A DNA stretch of 64,000 nucleotides, taken from NCBI GenBank assembly GCA_016745215.1, contig CP050890.1:6572001-6636000 (forward strand), given 5' to 3'. The position numbers were made by a program, and so were the translations under genes. This document shows, piece after piece, positions 51,863-60,714 of this stretch. Position 1 is the first letter of the stretch; each line of letters starts with the position of its first letter. The stretch comes from Thiohalocapsa sp. PB-PSB1. GTDB lineage: Bacteria; Pseudomonadota; Gammaproteobacteria; Chromatiales; Chromatiaceae. The notes under the pieces were generated by a model that was given only the letters and a program-made list of their open reading frames with translations, was not told the origin of the DNA and ran no database searches.

Positions 51863-51993
51863 GTCCAACAAGCGCGTTCGAGCTGACAACCGGCGGTCCG
51901 TACCATCTGCACCGACGTGCCACAGGCCAGCCTCGGTAGTGCGGGTACCGCCGTGCCAGTCATGCCGGTTGCAACTCAACGCTAACGTTGGGC
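51863..51993 (+). other. attC 13
   Basis: 131 bp. Canonical R'' GTCCAAC (51863-51869) and R' GTTGGGC (51987-51993). Arms caaccggcggtccgtacc and ggtaccgccgtgcc..gccggttg. Its length and layout recall attC 11. Confidence 0.9.
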
Positions 51994-52067
51994 CACACAG
52001 AACAACCGGATCAAATGCTACGTCTAGGCAAATTGAGAATACAAAACACCTATATCGGAGATGAAGA

Positions 52068-53306
52068 TTGACCAGACTCGCGCCAGGATTGAGAACTTCT
52101 TTGCCGTTCGACCAGCCCTTGGATAGCGCCTTTCTCGATATACAAGACAAGACACGCGCAAATCTTCTTGCATGGCGCGGACAATTTTCACCACAGTTCG
52201 TGCAAGCTATCCTTGAGAACTATGCGAAAAACGATGACGTAGTCCTCGACCCATTTGTTGGTAGCGGAACAGTGCTTGTTGAAGCTGCTCATTTAGGTCA
52301 CGAAGTATTTGGTTACGAGGTAAATCCTGCAGCAGAGTTATTAGCAAAGGTTTACACTTTCGTCCGCTACAACATGCGGGAACGCCGAGCCTTGATATTA
52401 AATGCCGATAACTATTTATCAGAATTTATTCCTTTAGGGCTTCCTCTGTTTGACCAGTGTGGTGCAAGTTCTAACGAGGGGGTTTCCATTACACCTCTAA
52501 TTTCTAATTTGTCGAAAGTGGAGAGCGGAGACGTTAAAACGCTGATTGAAGCCTTAATTGTAAAATTGGATCTAAGAGACGAACACATTTCGACTCAATT
52601 CTTCTGGTCGAAATGGAATGAACTTCGTGCGCTCGTTGAAAGCTTACCGCAATCTAGTAAAAGGGTTTCTGTAGATTTAATAGATGCAAGATATTTGCCG
52701 TTAGATGATTGCGTCATTGACTTCGTTCTTACGTCGCCGCCCTACATAAATGTTTTTAATTACCATCATAATTACCGCTCTTCCGTTGAAATGTTGGGAT
52801 GGAAGCCTCTTGTTTCTGCAAAATCCGAAATCGGGGCAAATCGAAAATTCCGGCAAAATCGATTTCTAACAGTTGTTCAATATTGCATCGATATGAGCAT
52901 CTCCCTAACTGAATTGGTACGGGTCTGCCGTGATACCGGAAGAATAGTATTTGTAGTAGGTAGGGAATCGAATGTTCATAAAACTGCCTTTTTTAACGGT
53001 GCTATTTTACGTCGACTAGCCGAAGAAGTTGTTGGTATCCGAACGTCTTTACAGCAGGAGCGGCAGTTTCGGAACAAGTTTGGCAATATTATCAAAGAAG
53101 ATATATTGCACTTCCTTCCGGAAGGTTTAACGTGTCGTAAGCCTTCTATTATCATTAGCCGCGCACGAAAAATCGGCGAAGAGGTCCTTGTGCGCGCACT
53201 AAATGATGTTCCACACGATAGGCGCAAGTATCTTGAAGAAGCAATTTCACGTGCGCCAGAAATAGAGCCTTCTCCGAAATTCGATCAACTACAGGCAAAG
53301 GAATAA
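52068..53306 (+). CDS. DNA methyltransferase (amino-MTase, beta-class layout), restriction-modification cassette
   Basis: 412 residues from TTG 52068, with GGAG seven bases upstream. SAM-binding motif I DPFVGSGTVLVEA at residues 61-73; catalytic motif IV TSPPYINVF about 222-230. S/TPPY is used by N4-cytosine and N6-adenine methyltransferases. A large insert of about 100 residues between the motifs could hold the target recognition region. It overlaps the endonuclease gene by one base (TAATG). AT-rich against the flanking transposases. It should protect host DNA at the sites cut by the partner. Confidence 0.88.
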   Translation: MTRLAPGLRTSLPFDQPLDSAFLDIQDKTRANLLAWRGQFSPQFVQAILENYAKNDDVVLDPFVGSGTVLVEAAHLGHEVFGYEVNPAAELLAKVYTFVRYNMRERRALILNADNYLSEFIPLGLPLFDQCGASSNEGVSITPLISNLSKVESGDVKTLIEALIVKLDLRDEHISTQFFWSKWNELRALVESLPQSSKRVSVDLIDARYLPLDDCVIDFVLTSPPYINVFNYHHNYRSSVEMLGWKPLVSAKSEIGANRKFRQNRFLTVVQYCIDMSISLTELVRVCRDTGRIVFVVGRESNVHKTAFFNGAILRRLAEEVVGIRTSLQQERQFRNKFGNIIKEDILHFLPEGLTCRKPSIIISRARKIGEEVLVRALNDVPHDRRKYLEEAISRAPEIEPSPKFDQLQAKE

Positions 53307-54217
53307 TGGCGTTACCAACACCGCATTTTGATAAGCTCAATGCCCTGCTAGATAACGATAAACTTCCTGGTGATGACAAAGAAAGGATAGACCATGCGAT
53401 AGAAAAATACCACGAATGGATAAAGGGCATGACCGAAACGGAAGGAGACCAGTCAGAAATTATAGATCGGTTAGTTTCTCTGCTTTCAGGATATAAGAAA
53501 TTCATTGACTTGGATACTATATTTGACAGTGAAAGCGATTTCCTTTATCGACAAAAGGGGCAGCTAAAACTGGACAATACTGTAATCGAAGAGTTTCTAC
53601 CCTACCTTATTACCAAATCTTTACCTCAGCTTGGAGAGGAAATGTACGTCGGCCCTCAATCATGTTTTTCTGCTGCATATTTTACATCCACCCTTACGCG
53701 CCATGAAAATGGGGGCGGGCTTCATATACGAACAAAAGACCAGGACTTCACAATCGCGAAAAAGCTATTTATACAAACATCATATGATCCAAGTTTTCGT
53801 GAACAAGTCCTTGCTCGTGAAACATACCTCGGCTATATATGCGCTGAATGCAAAACGAATCTTGACAAAACGATGTTTCAGGAGGCATCAGCAACGGCAC
53901 ACGATGTAAAGACAGCCGTACCAGGAGCAAAGTATTACCTTCTTTGTGAATGGCTTGACATGACCCCGATTAGCACTGCGCCAACCGATATAGATGAAGT
54001 GCTACTTCTCCGGAAAGCAAAAAGAGTTGGCTCTCAGGTCAGGCGTCACTATGCAACATATAGAGGCAGGCAGCAGGTTCGTGAGGAATATACAGAATAC
54101 CTCAGCGATAATCCTTTCGCACCGGATGTGTTTCGTCGCCTTGTGTCCCACATCGAAGGTGTTCTGAACGACCAAGATCCCGATGAAGGAAACGTTCTGA
54201 GCGGAGGCTATTTCTGA
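53306..54217 (+). CDS. Bpu10I-like type II restriction endonuclease
   Basis: 303 residues. The PD-(D/E)XK core is visible as YICAECKTNLDKTMFQEA (Glu181, Lys183), followed by AKYYLLCEWLDMTPI, a pattern I associate with the Bpu10I family (PF09549). The N-terminus is helical (NDKLPGDDKERIDHAIEKY). Bpu10I itself works as two subunits on an asymmetric 7-bp site; here only one endonuclease gene is present, so the enzyme may be a homomer. Directly downstream of its methyltransferase and 15 bp before the R'' of attC 14: a two-gene restriction-modification cassette. Confidence 0.75.
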   Translation: MALPTPHFDKLNALLDNDKLPGDDKERIDHAIEKYHEWIKGMTETEGDQSEIIDRLVSLLSGYKKFIDLDTIFDSESDFLYRQKGQLKLDNTVIEEFLPYLITKSLPQLGEEMYVGPQSCFSAAYFTSTLTRHENGGGLHIRTKDQDFTIAKKLFIQTSYDPSFREQVLARETYLGYICAECKTNLDKTMFQEASATAHDVKTAVPGAKYYLLCEWLDMTPISTAPTDIDEVLLLRKAKRVGSQVRRHYATYRGRQQVREEYTEYLSDNPFAPDVFRRLVSHIEGVLNDQDPDEGNVLSGGYF

Positions 54218-54232
54218 AGATGGCCCAACAAG

Positions 54233-54250
54233 TGCGTAAACCTGACCGCG
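54233..54250 (+). other. attC 14, left half only
   Basis: R'' GCCCAAC (54233-54239) and the start of an arm (aagtgcgtaaacctgaccgcg), as in attC 1. The right half is not found; the sequence changes at about 54251 to RAYT end repeats. This is the last integron feature I can see. Confidence 0.75.
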
Positions 54251-54331
54251 TAGCTTTAATAGGACGTAGCTTTAATAGGATAGCTTTAATAGCACCCTTT
54301 AATCTTTAATAGGACACCCACTTAGCTTGAC
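54251..54331. repeat. Left end of the RAYT unit with expanded TAGCTTTAATAGGA repeats
   Basis: tagctttaatagga(c) occurs three times, then the truncated ctttaat twice, then aggacacccacttagcttg. The last part is the inverted counterpart of caagctaaatgggcgtcct downstream of the gene (55534-55552). Confidence 0.75.
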
Positions 54332-54388
54332 TTTCCTTCCATACCTGAGCTAGGCTTTTCTTAACCACTCAACATCTGGAATCTCGCC

Positions 54389-55477
54389 ATGACCAGCCCC
54401 CGCGCAACGCTCGTCTCTCTTGAAGATACCCCCTGGTATCACTGCGTCAGTCGCTGCGTGCGGCGCGCCTTCCTCTGTGGGGAGGACCATTTCTCTGGCA
54501 ACAACTACGATCACCGTCGCGGGTGGATCGCCGAGCGCATCATGCAGCTCGCCGCGATCTTCGCCATCGACGTAGCCGCCTATGCCGTCATGAGCAACCA
54601 CTATCACGTTGTTGTCCGCATCGACCAGCAGCGGGCCCTGGATTGGTCGGTCGAGGAGGTGCTGCAACGCTGGACAAAGCTGTTCACAGGCCCGCTGTTG
54701 GTGACGCGTTACCTGTCCGAGGCGCGCGCCGAGATGTGCGACGCGGAGATCGCCAAGGTGGAAGAGCTGGCCGAGACCTACCGGGCGCGGCTGCACGACC
54801 TGTCCTGGTTCATGCGCACGCTGAACGAGCACATTGCCCGGCAGGCGAATGCCGAGGACGGCGTGAAGGGCCGCTTCTGGGAAGGTCGCTTCAAGAGCCA
54901 GGCGTTGCTGGATGAGCAGGCACTGCTGGCGGCGATGGCCTATGTCGATCTCAATCCGGTGCGCGCCGGGATCGCCGAGACGCTGGAGGACTCGGACTAC
55001 AGCTCCATTCAAGAGCGCATCGAAGCGGTGCCGGACAAGGTTGATTCCGAGATCACCGCAACAGAGAGCCCGCCGGTCAGCCTGTCTCCTCCCGCGCTGG
55101 AGGGCGAAACCTTGCGCTCAGAGGAAGAGACACAGGCCTTGCCGAAAATCCCGCTGATGCCGTTCGACGCAACCGCCCGGACGCCTTGGGCGGTGCCCTT
55201 CGCGTTCGAGGACTACCTGGAACTGGTCGACTGGACGGGCCGGGCGCTGCGCTCGGACAAGCGCGGTCATATTGCGGAGCAGCATCCACGCATCCTTGAT
55301 CGGCTGAATATCGACAGCGAACGCTTCCTCAGCCACGCCGACCGGCTTCTCGATGCATTCGGCACCGCGATCGGTGCGCCAGAAGCAATGACCAGTTTGT
55401 GTGCTCGGCGACAGACGAAATACTTACGGGGCATTCGTACTGCACGCGGTCTGTTCGCGCCCCAATTAGCTGCTTGA
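54389..55477 (+). CDS. RAYT (REP-associated tyrosine transposase, Y1_Tnp)
   Basis: 362 residues. The HUH motif is VMSNHYHVVVRID and the nucleophile region is AAMAYVDLNPVRAGI, with GRFWEGRFKSQALLDEQ before it. The N-terminus PRATLVSLEDTPWYHCVSRC is typical of the RAYT subgroup. RAYTs act on palindromic single-stranded REP-like ends. This copy is complete, while a decayed one lies at 3610-4758. Inverted 19-bp motifs with tandem microrepeats flank it. Its C-terminal 120 residues extend past the usual domain and are partly repeated in the pseudogene. Confidence 0.88.
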   Translation: MTSPRATLVSLEDTPWYHCVSRCVRRAFLCGEDHFSGNNYDHRRGWIAERIMQLAAIFAIDVAAYAVMSNHYHVVVRIDQQRALDWSVEEVLQRWTKLFTGPLLVTRYLSEARAEMCDAEIAKVEELAETYRARLHDLSWFMRTLNEHIARQANAEDGVKGRFWEGRFKSQALLDEQALLAAMAYVDLNPVRAGIAETLEDSDYSSIQERIEAVPDKVDSEITATESPPVSLSPPALEGETLRSEEETQALPKIPLMPFDATARTPWAVPFAFEDYLELVDWTGRALRSDKRGHIAEQHPRILDRLNIDSERFLSHADRLLDAFGTAIGAPEAMTSLCARRQTKYLRGIRTARGLFAPQLAA

Positions 55478-55533
55478 AGCAAGTACGGAGGAAAAGGAGT
55501 CTTACCTTCCTGGGAGAGTCGAGCTATATGAGC

Positions 55534-55642
55534 AAGCTAAATGGGCGTCCTTTTAACTGTTTCTCTTTTAACTGTTTCTTTTAGCTGTTTAACTGTTTTA
55601 TCCTTTTAACTACTTTTAACTGCTTTTAACTGCTTTTAACTG
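55534..55642. repeat. Right end of the RAYT unit with CTTTTAACTG repeats
   Basis: caagctaaatgggcgtcc is followed by about eight units of cttttaactg(t/c) and variants. Mirrors the left end in opposite orientation. Non-coding. Confidence 0.75.
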
Positions 55643-55807
55643 CAGAAGATCTCCGGTTGCTTGCGTTCAAAGTTGGGGGCAAAGTTCTTCTCCCGCATCC
55701 GCAGCTATCTCTCGACCTGCGCGAAGAATGGGGTCTCTTCTGCAGAGGCCCTGCGCCTCCTGTTCGAGGGCCGATGGCCCGCGTTTATGGGCATGGCACC
55801 TGAATAG
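55643..55807 (+). pseudogene. C-terminal remnant of an IS66-family transposase
   Basis: 54 codons ending in TAG. KISGCLRSKLGAKFFSRIRS and YLSTCAKNGVSSAEALRLLF match the C-terminal IS66 signature (KxSG-FRS--GA--F-RIRSYLST--K-G). Everything upstream has been replaced by the RAYT unit. Confidence 0.8.
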
Positions 55808-55870
55808 TTACAGATAAAAAAACCTTTACTAAACAATCAATTAAGCCTGAAAGTCCGACAGATTGCTAGG

Positions 55871-56461
55871 TCAAAACGGCGGGGCTTCGTTGAAATTCAC
55901 CTTATCGTAGATCTCGCGCAGCTGCAAACGGCATTCGACAGACGCCAGCGGGACTTCGGAATCCGGCCCGTCGTATTCGCTCAACATCCAACGGCCATCA
56001 CCTTGCCGAACATAAAGCTCGGCAGAGACCTTGGCCTGTGAAACCAAGAGATACTCGCGCAGACTGGGAAGGCGCCGATAGATGGCGAACTTTTCGCCAC
56101 GGTCGTAGGCCTCCGTTGATGGCGAAAGCACCTCTACGATCAGAGACGGATTGAGCAGGACGTCGCGGCGGTCATCGAAGAATTGTTGTTCGCCGCAATG
56201 CGCCAGGACGTCCGGGTATTTCGAGGCGTCCGCAGATTCGATGCGCACCTTCATGTCGCTGGAATAGACGAGGCAAGGACGCCCCTTCATCTGTGTTCCG
56301 AGCTCCCGAACGATATTGGTCACGATGATGTTGTGATTCGCCGTTGCACCGACCATGGCGAAGACCTTGCCCCCGACGTACTCGTGACGGATTTCCAACT
56401 CCTCGCGCTCCGTCGCCAGGTAGTCTTCGAACCTGCAGGGCGTCTTCGGTTGTAGGGCCAT
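55871..56461 (-). CDS. Uma2-family (DUF820) endonuclease-like protein
   Basis: 196 residues from ATG 56461, chosen for AGGAGG eight bases upstream; the frame continues seven codons further. PD-(D/E)XK-type core: RHEYVGGKVFAMVGA at the N-terminus, KYPDVLAHC with the Asp, and LIVEVLSPSTEAYDRGEKF with the Glu and Lys. Uma2 proteins are abundant in phototrophs and some other bacteria, of unsettled role, often next to transposons as here. The first residues MALQPKTPCRFEDYLATE are typical. Confidence 0.88.
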   Translation of the reverse strand: MALQPKTPCRFEDYLATEREELEIRHEYVGGKVFAMVGATANHNIIVTNIVRELGTQMKGRPCLVYSSDMKVRIESADASKYPDVLAHCGEQQFFDDRRDVLLNPSLIVEVLSPSTEAYDRGEKFAIYRRLPSLREYLLVSQAKVSAELYVRQGDGRWMLSEYDGPDSEVPLASVECRLQLREIYDKVNFNEAPPF

Positions 56462-56521
56462 GGTGCGCCTCCTGGCGATCACAGGGACAGTATAGGCTGG
56501 ACAGGGGGAGGATAGGCGATT

Positions 56522-56612
56522 CGCTCATGTGGGCTCTAAGGTGAGGACGTGATACAGCACGTTGATTTCCAACGGGACTATTATCTGTTTCACCTTGTGT
56601 CCCATATGAGCC
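56522..56612. mobile_element. 91-bp mini-element, copy 2 (inverted)
   Basis: Reverse complement of 42650-42740 with the same length and only a few differences. Flanks AGGCGATT and AGGCGTTC match in six of eight positions, so the duplication is decayed or the site was altered. Confidence 0.82.
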
Positions 56613-56790
56613 AGGCGTTCAATTCGACGGGTTAAGGCGTCAAGACGGTCGTGGCTAACCAGCGATTCCCGCTGATCCGAAAAGTGCTTGATTATTTCTA
56701 CTTTGTTAGATTGGTCCTGTAAGAGTTCGGTTTCCCCGTCGCGCGTAGCCTGTTTCAGGCAGACTTCGATGCGACGATAGGGGAATATAG
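56613..56790 (-). pseudogene. Fragment of a coiled-coil-like gene cut by the mini-element
   Basis: On the minus strand the frame reads through a charged helical segment (EIIKHFSDQRESLVSHDRLD, ALTRRIERL) straight into the mini-element at 56612, where it ends in unrelated residues. The upstream part dissolves into the RAYT-like word ggggacgtaccacg (56791-56804). Identity unknown. Confidence 0.35.
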
Positions 56791-56859
56791 GGGACGTACC
56801 ACGAATTATTCGTGTACGATCGCCGCGTGGACCGCGCGCAGGATCGCGACGGCTTGGAG

Positions 56860-57554
56860 CGGCGGCTGCGCTACCGTGCTCGCCCAACCTTCGCGCTCGA
56901 GCGACGGGAACTGCTCGACGCCGAACGGGCTATGCCCCCGAGACGGTCAATACCGATGGTTGGGCCGCCACCCAAGGCGCTTGGAAGCGCCTGTTTGCCA
57001 ACATCGCCGTCATCCTGTGTTTCCTGCACGCCTTCCTGAAAATCCGCGACCGAGCAACCAACGCGTTGGGCGAAGACTTCGAGGAGGTCAGCCGACGCGT
57101 TTGGGAAGCCTATCGCGCCGAGGGAAAGGCCAGTTTTGCGCAACGCCTGCGCCGACTGCGCGAATGGGCCGAGCGAACGTTAGCGGATTCGCCCATGAAG
57201 TCCTATACCCTGGATCTGTGCGAAAAGCGCAAACGCTTCAGCAGGAGTGACGAGCATCCCCGGGCGCATCGCACCAGCAACTTGGTGGATCGATTGATGC
57301 GCTTCCTCGATCGGGCCTACTTCAACGCGCACTATTTCCACGGCACCCTGCCTTCGGCCGAACTGCGGGTACGCGCTTTGGCGTTGCTCTGGAACTTTTG
57401 CCCTTCCTCGCCAATGACGGTTCGCAAACATCATGGCCAAGCGTGCCCGGCCGAACGGCTCAACGGGAAACGCTACGCCGATAATTGGTTGGAAAATCTG
57501 CTTGCTTCCGGCTCCGTGAACGGCCTGAGACGCTATCAACAGAATCCGTTATAA
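56860..57554 (+). pseudogene. Remnant of a MULE-like/ISNCY transposase
   Basis: The first part (YAPETVNTDGWAATQGAWKR, ILCFLHAFLKIRDRATN) and the longer second part (FAQRLRRLREWAERT, HRTSNLVDRLMRFLDRAYF, FHGTLPSAELRVRALALLWN, CPAERLNGKRYADNWLENLL) belong to a transposase-like family common in Chromatiaceae, cyanobacteria and planctomycetes. The N-terminal half is absent and the start region is frameshifted. Inactive. Confidence 0.65.
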
Positions 57555-57691
57555 CCAGAAATTTTCTTCATATGCTGAGCATTGAGGCGGATAGTATAAT
57601 AATATTAGAAAGTTACAGCTAGTATTAATCTAACGAAGTCGAATTAGTGTCCCTTTTCAGCGAAGTGGGTGTTCTTTTCCAGCGTTGCCGC

Positions 57692-60196
57692 TCAGCTCAG
57701 CTTGTGCCCCTCCTCATGCGGCGGCACGAAGATGCCAAGCCCTCGGGGTCTTGCGGCCTTCTCGGCGCTGCCGAAACCGGCGGCGACAGCGCGGAGCTCG
57801 TCCGGGCTACCTGCTGCGGGTGGCGGAGGCTCCGGCTGGCCGGGGAAGGTTTCGATCTCCAGGGTCTGGGTCGGGAACGCGAACTGCACGTCGAGCGCAG
57901 CGGCGAGGCGTATGATCTCCAGCAGGATACGCTGGCGCTCGACCAGTTCGGCGGACCAGTCCGGCACCTCGACAAAGCAATACAGCAGGATGCGCAGGTA
58001 GTCCGGGCCAAAGTCGTTCAGCACGACGTGGAAGTAGTCCTTGCGGGTGGTCGGGTTGGTTTGGATGATCCGCTTGATGCCCTCCAGAAAGGCCTCGACC
58101 CGCTCCGGCGGCGTGTCGTAGCGGATGCCGATGTTGGTTTTGATGCGCCGGTATTCGCGCATGCCCATGTTGTCCACCACGCTGGTGACCGCCTTGGAGT
58201 TCGGGATGGTGAGCACGGAGTCGTAGAAGGTGCGGATGCGGGTGCTGCGGATGCCGATGCTCTGCACCGTGCCCTCGTACTCGCCGATGACCACCCAGTG
58301 GCCGATGCGGTAGGGGCGGTCCGCGAGGATCATTAGTGCGCCGAAGATGTCCGTGAGGGTCTCCTGCGCCGCCAGGGCCACCGCCAGGCCACCGACCCCG
58401 AGGCCCGCCAGCAGCGGCACCACGTCGGCGCCGAGGACCTGCAGGCCGTGAATCAGCACCGCGACGCTGAGCAGGAAGCCCAGTATGCGCGAGCCGATGC
58501 GCCACATGGTGGCGTCGATGCTGTCCTCTTTAATGCGGGTGCGTGGCGAGGCGATCACCGACTCCGCAATGGCCCGACTCAGCCCGAATACGGCCCAGAC
58601 CACGAACGCCACCACTAGGGCGTCGCCAATGATGGTCACGGCGGTCAGCACGTCGCCGGTGAGATGAACCGACCCCGACAGAAACTCGACTCCGGCGCTC
58701 ACCAGCAACGCCCCGGCGATGGGCGCGAGCATGCGCACGAAGCCGTCGGCAGGCGCTCCAATGCGCCTCGCCAAGCGCCGCGTCACCCCCACCAGCACGG
58801 TCACGATCGACACCACGGCGGGCACGGTCAGCATCAGGGCCGCCCACTGCCACAGGGTCTGCCCGCCGTGCAGGGTCTTCAGCCAGTCCGGCAGGCGGTC
58901 GATGAGCTCGCCGGAGAAGCTGGCCCGCGGCACCAGATGCCCCGGAGTGGAGACGAAGTATTCGTAGAAGCCGGGGGACACGGCCGGCGAGCGGTAATCC
59001 AACTCGGTACCGGAAAAGGCCTCCTTACGGTACGGCAGATCCCGCACCGCATCGTAGGCCTGGTGGATGTCCGCCACGGTGACGGCGCTGAACAGGAACT
59101 CCCCTTGCCGGTCGCCGTCGTTGATCTCGACGATCTCGATCTCGGTGTTCGGGAGACGCCAGCGCAGCGGCCCGTCGCTCCGCAGGAAGGACCCGAGCAC
59201 GCCGTCGCGAGCCGCAGCCACCGCCTGCTCGTTCGGCACCGCATCCAGTGGCGGCAGGATCATGCGGTCGAGCACCTCCTTCAGCATCAACGCCGCCACC
59301 TCGCCGACCTCTTCGCGCAGCGCCGCGGGTACCCGCCTGAGATCCACTGCGTCCACCGCCCGGTGCAGCAGGCCCGAGGCCTTGCGCTCCAGCGCGCGCG
59401 CCTCGGCCTTACTCATGGTAGGGGGCGACGCGGCGAGCGCGGCGTTGGCCTCCATCACCAGCGCATACGCCTGGTTGAGGTTGGCCAGGAAGCCGTCCAG
59501 CGTGGTGCGCGGGCTGGTGGTGTCCACCGGCTCCAGGCGCTGGTGCACGCGAATCAGGCGCTCGTAGACGCCGTCGGCATCTGTCAGCGAGACGACCTGC
59601 TCGTAGACGCCGGGGGTGGCGTCGGCGCGATAGGGCTGCGCCTTGGCGCGCCGGTAGAGCCGGTCTAGTACGGCGACGGTGTCGGCGGCGAACAGGAACT
59701 CGCCGGCGCGCGGGCCGGTCATCACGCGCTCCAAGCGGATGCGGGTGCCGGGCAGACCCCATTCGGTGATGTCATCGGCGGCCACGGCCTGTGCATTCGG
59801 GATGTCCGCCGCCGCCGGCAGCTCGGTGCGCCCCAGCACCTCGTGCAGCAGTGCAACCCGCAACATGCGCACCGCCCAGTCATCGCCGTCCGGCGTCGCA
59901 CTGAAGTCCAGCATCGCAATGGCCTGGCGCAGCAGGTGGTACTCGGACTCATCGAAGTCTCCAAGGCGTTTCTGTTCGGCTACTTCGTCCACAGTGGCCA
60001 GGAAGCTGCGCAGCGTATCCCGCGGGCTTGCGGTCGCCTCGGATTGCAACAGGCCCGTGGCGGCTGAGTCGGCTGCCATCGGGCTTGCCTCCGCCGCTAT
60101 CATTGGTATCAGCAGAAATAGTAGCCCAAGAAAGCGACAGGCCCAAGTCGGGCATGGCGGGCACAGGGATGCGCGACGCCGAGCTCGAGTAGACAT
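57692..60196 (-). CDS. MscS-family mechanosensitive channel, large form
   Basis: 834 residues from ATG 60196; the open frame runs 73 codons further but lacks a signal there. Residues about 15-35 (FLGLLFLLIPMIAAEA) form a signal peptide, followed by a 430-residue helical periplasmic domain. Then come membrane helices (WAALMLTVPAVVSIVTVLVG, PIAGALLVSAGVEFL, DALVVAFVVWAVFGL, ILGFLLSVAVLIHGLQVLG). The MscS pore helix is VPLLAGLGVGGLAVALAAQETLTDIFG, with the cytoplasmic vestibule after it (PYRIGHWVVIGEYEGTVQSI). Opens under osmotic downshock. The C-terminus is proline-rich and truncation is not evident. Confidence 0.85.
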   Translation of the reverse strand: MSTRARRRASLCPPCPTWACRFLGLLFLLIPMIAAEASPMAADSAATGLLQSEATASPRDTLRSFLATVDEVAEQKRLGDFDESEYHLLRQAIAMLDFSATPDGDDWAVRMLRVALLHEVLGRTELPAAADIPNAQAVAADDITEWGLPGTRIRLERVMTGPRAGEFLFAADTVAVLDRLYRRAKAQPYRADATPGVYEQVVSLTDADGVYERLIRVHQRLEPVDTTSPRTTLDGFLANLNQAYALVMEANAALAASPPTMSKAEARALERKASGLLHRAVDAVDLRRVPAALREEVGEVAALMLKEVLDRMILPPLDAVPNEQAVAAARDGVLGSFLRSDGPLRWRLPNTEIEIVEINDGDRQGEFLFSAVTVADIHQAYDAVRDLPYRKEAFSGTELDYRSPAVSPGFYEYFVSTPGHLVPRASFSGELIDRLPDWLKTLHGGQTLWQWAALMLTVPAVVSIVTVLVGVTRRLARRIGAPADGFVRMLAPIAGALLVSAGVEFLSGSVHLTGDVLTAVTIIGDALVVAFVVWAVFGLSRAIAESVIASPRTRIKEDSIDATMWRIGSRILGFLLSVAVLIHGLQVLGADVVPLLAGLGVGGLAVALAAQETLTDIFGALMILADRPYRIGHWVVIGEYEGTVQSIGIRSTRIRTFYDSVLTIPNSKAVTSVVDNMGMREYRRIKTNIGIRYDTPPERVEAFLEGIKRIIQTNPTTRKDYFHVVLNDFGPDYLRILLYCFVEVPDWSAELVERQRILLEIIRLAAALDVQFAFPTQTLEIETFPGQPEPPPPAAGSPDELRAVAAGFGSAEKAARPRGLGIFVPPHEEGHKLS

Positions 60197-60415
60197 CGAA
60201 GCGCGGTTCAGCGGTGTCCGTGAGGGCCGCCGCGCCCTTGCCCCGGCCGACAATGGTCCCCCGGCCAGTGCATCACTGCGCCATTGTCGGAGGAGCGCTT
60301 CCGGTTGTGACCCTGCGCCTAGCACAGGGGGGCGCTGCCTCTGAACCGTCATACCGCTGCATCTCCTACACTGCCCGCTTGTGCCTGCTGTTGAACAGCG
60401 GCGTCTGCGAAGCAA

Positions 60416-60714
60416 GATCCCATATAGGCTGCGTACTTCCCCTTCCAGGGTTTCTGGCCCAAACCGCCGATGCTAAGCATTAAGGTGGTCCTCATCTGGG
60501 GAAGCTACCTCATTCATTTTCGATCAGTCAGTTACGAAATTGCACTGTCGGCTTGTTATACCCGAAAGCGCGTTTCGGGCGGAGATGTGCGCGCATCGAC
60601 ATCGGTTGTGACGGTATCGGAGGTCACGTCGGCGATGCTGTATCTATCGTTCGGCGCGGCTCTAACATCTGACAGCTTCTGTCTGCATTTCGGCGCTTGA
60701 TGGGGTCCAGAGCA
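60416..60714. other. Intergenic region
   Basis: About 300 bp without a credible gene. It should contain a promoter for the mscS-type gene on the minus strand, which I cannot place. Confidence 0.3.

Noticed and set aside
57807..58505. Long minus-strand frame of His/Arg-rich sequence
   Set aside because: Out-of-frame shadow of the GC-rich MscS gene.
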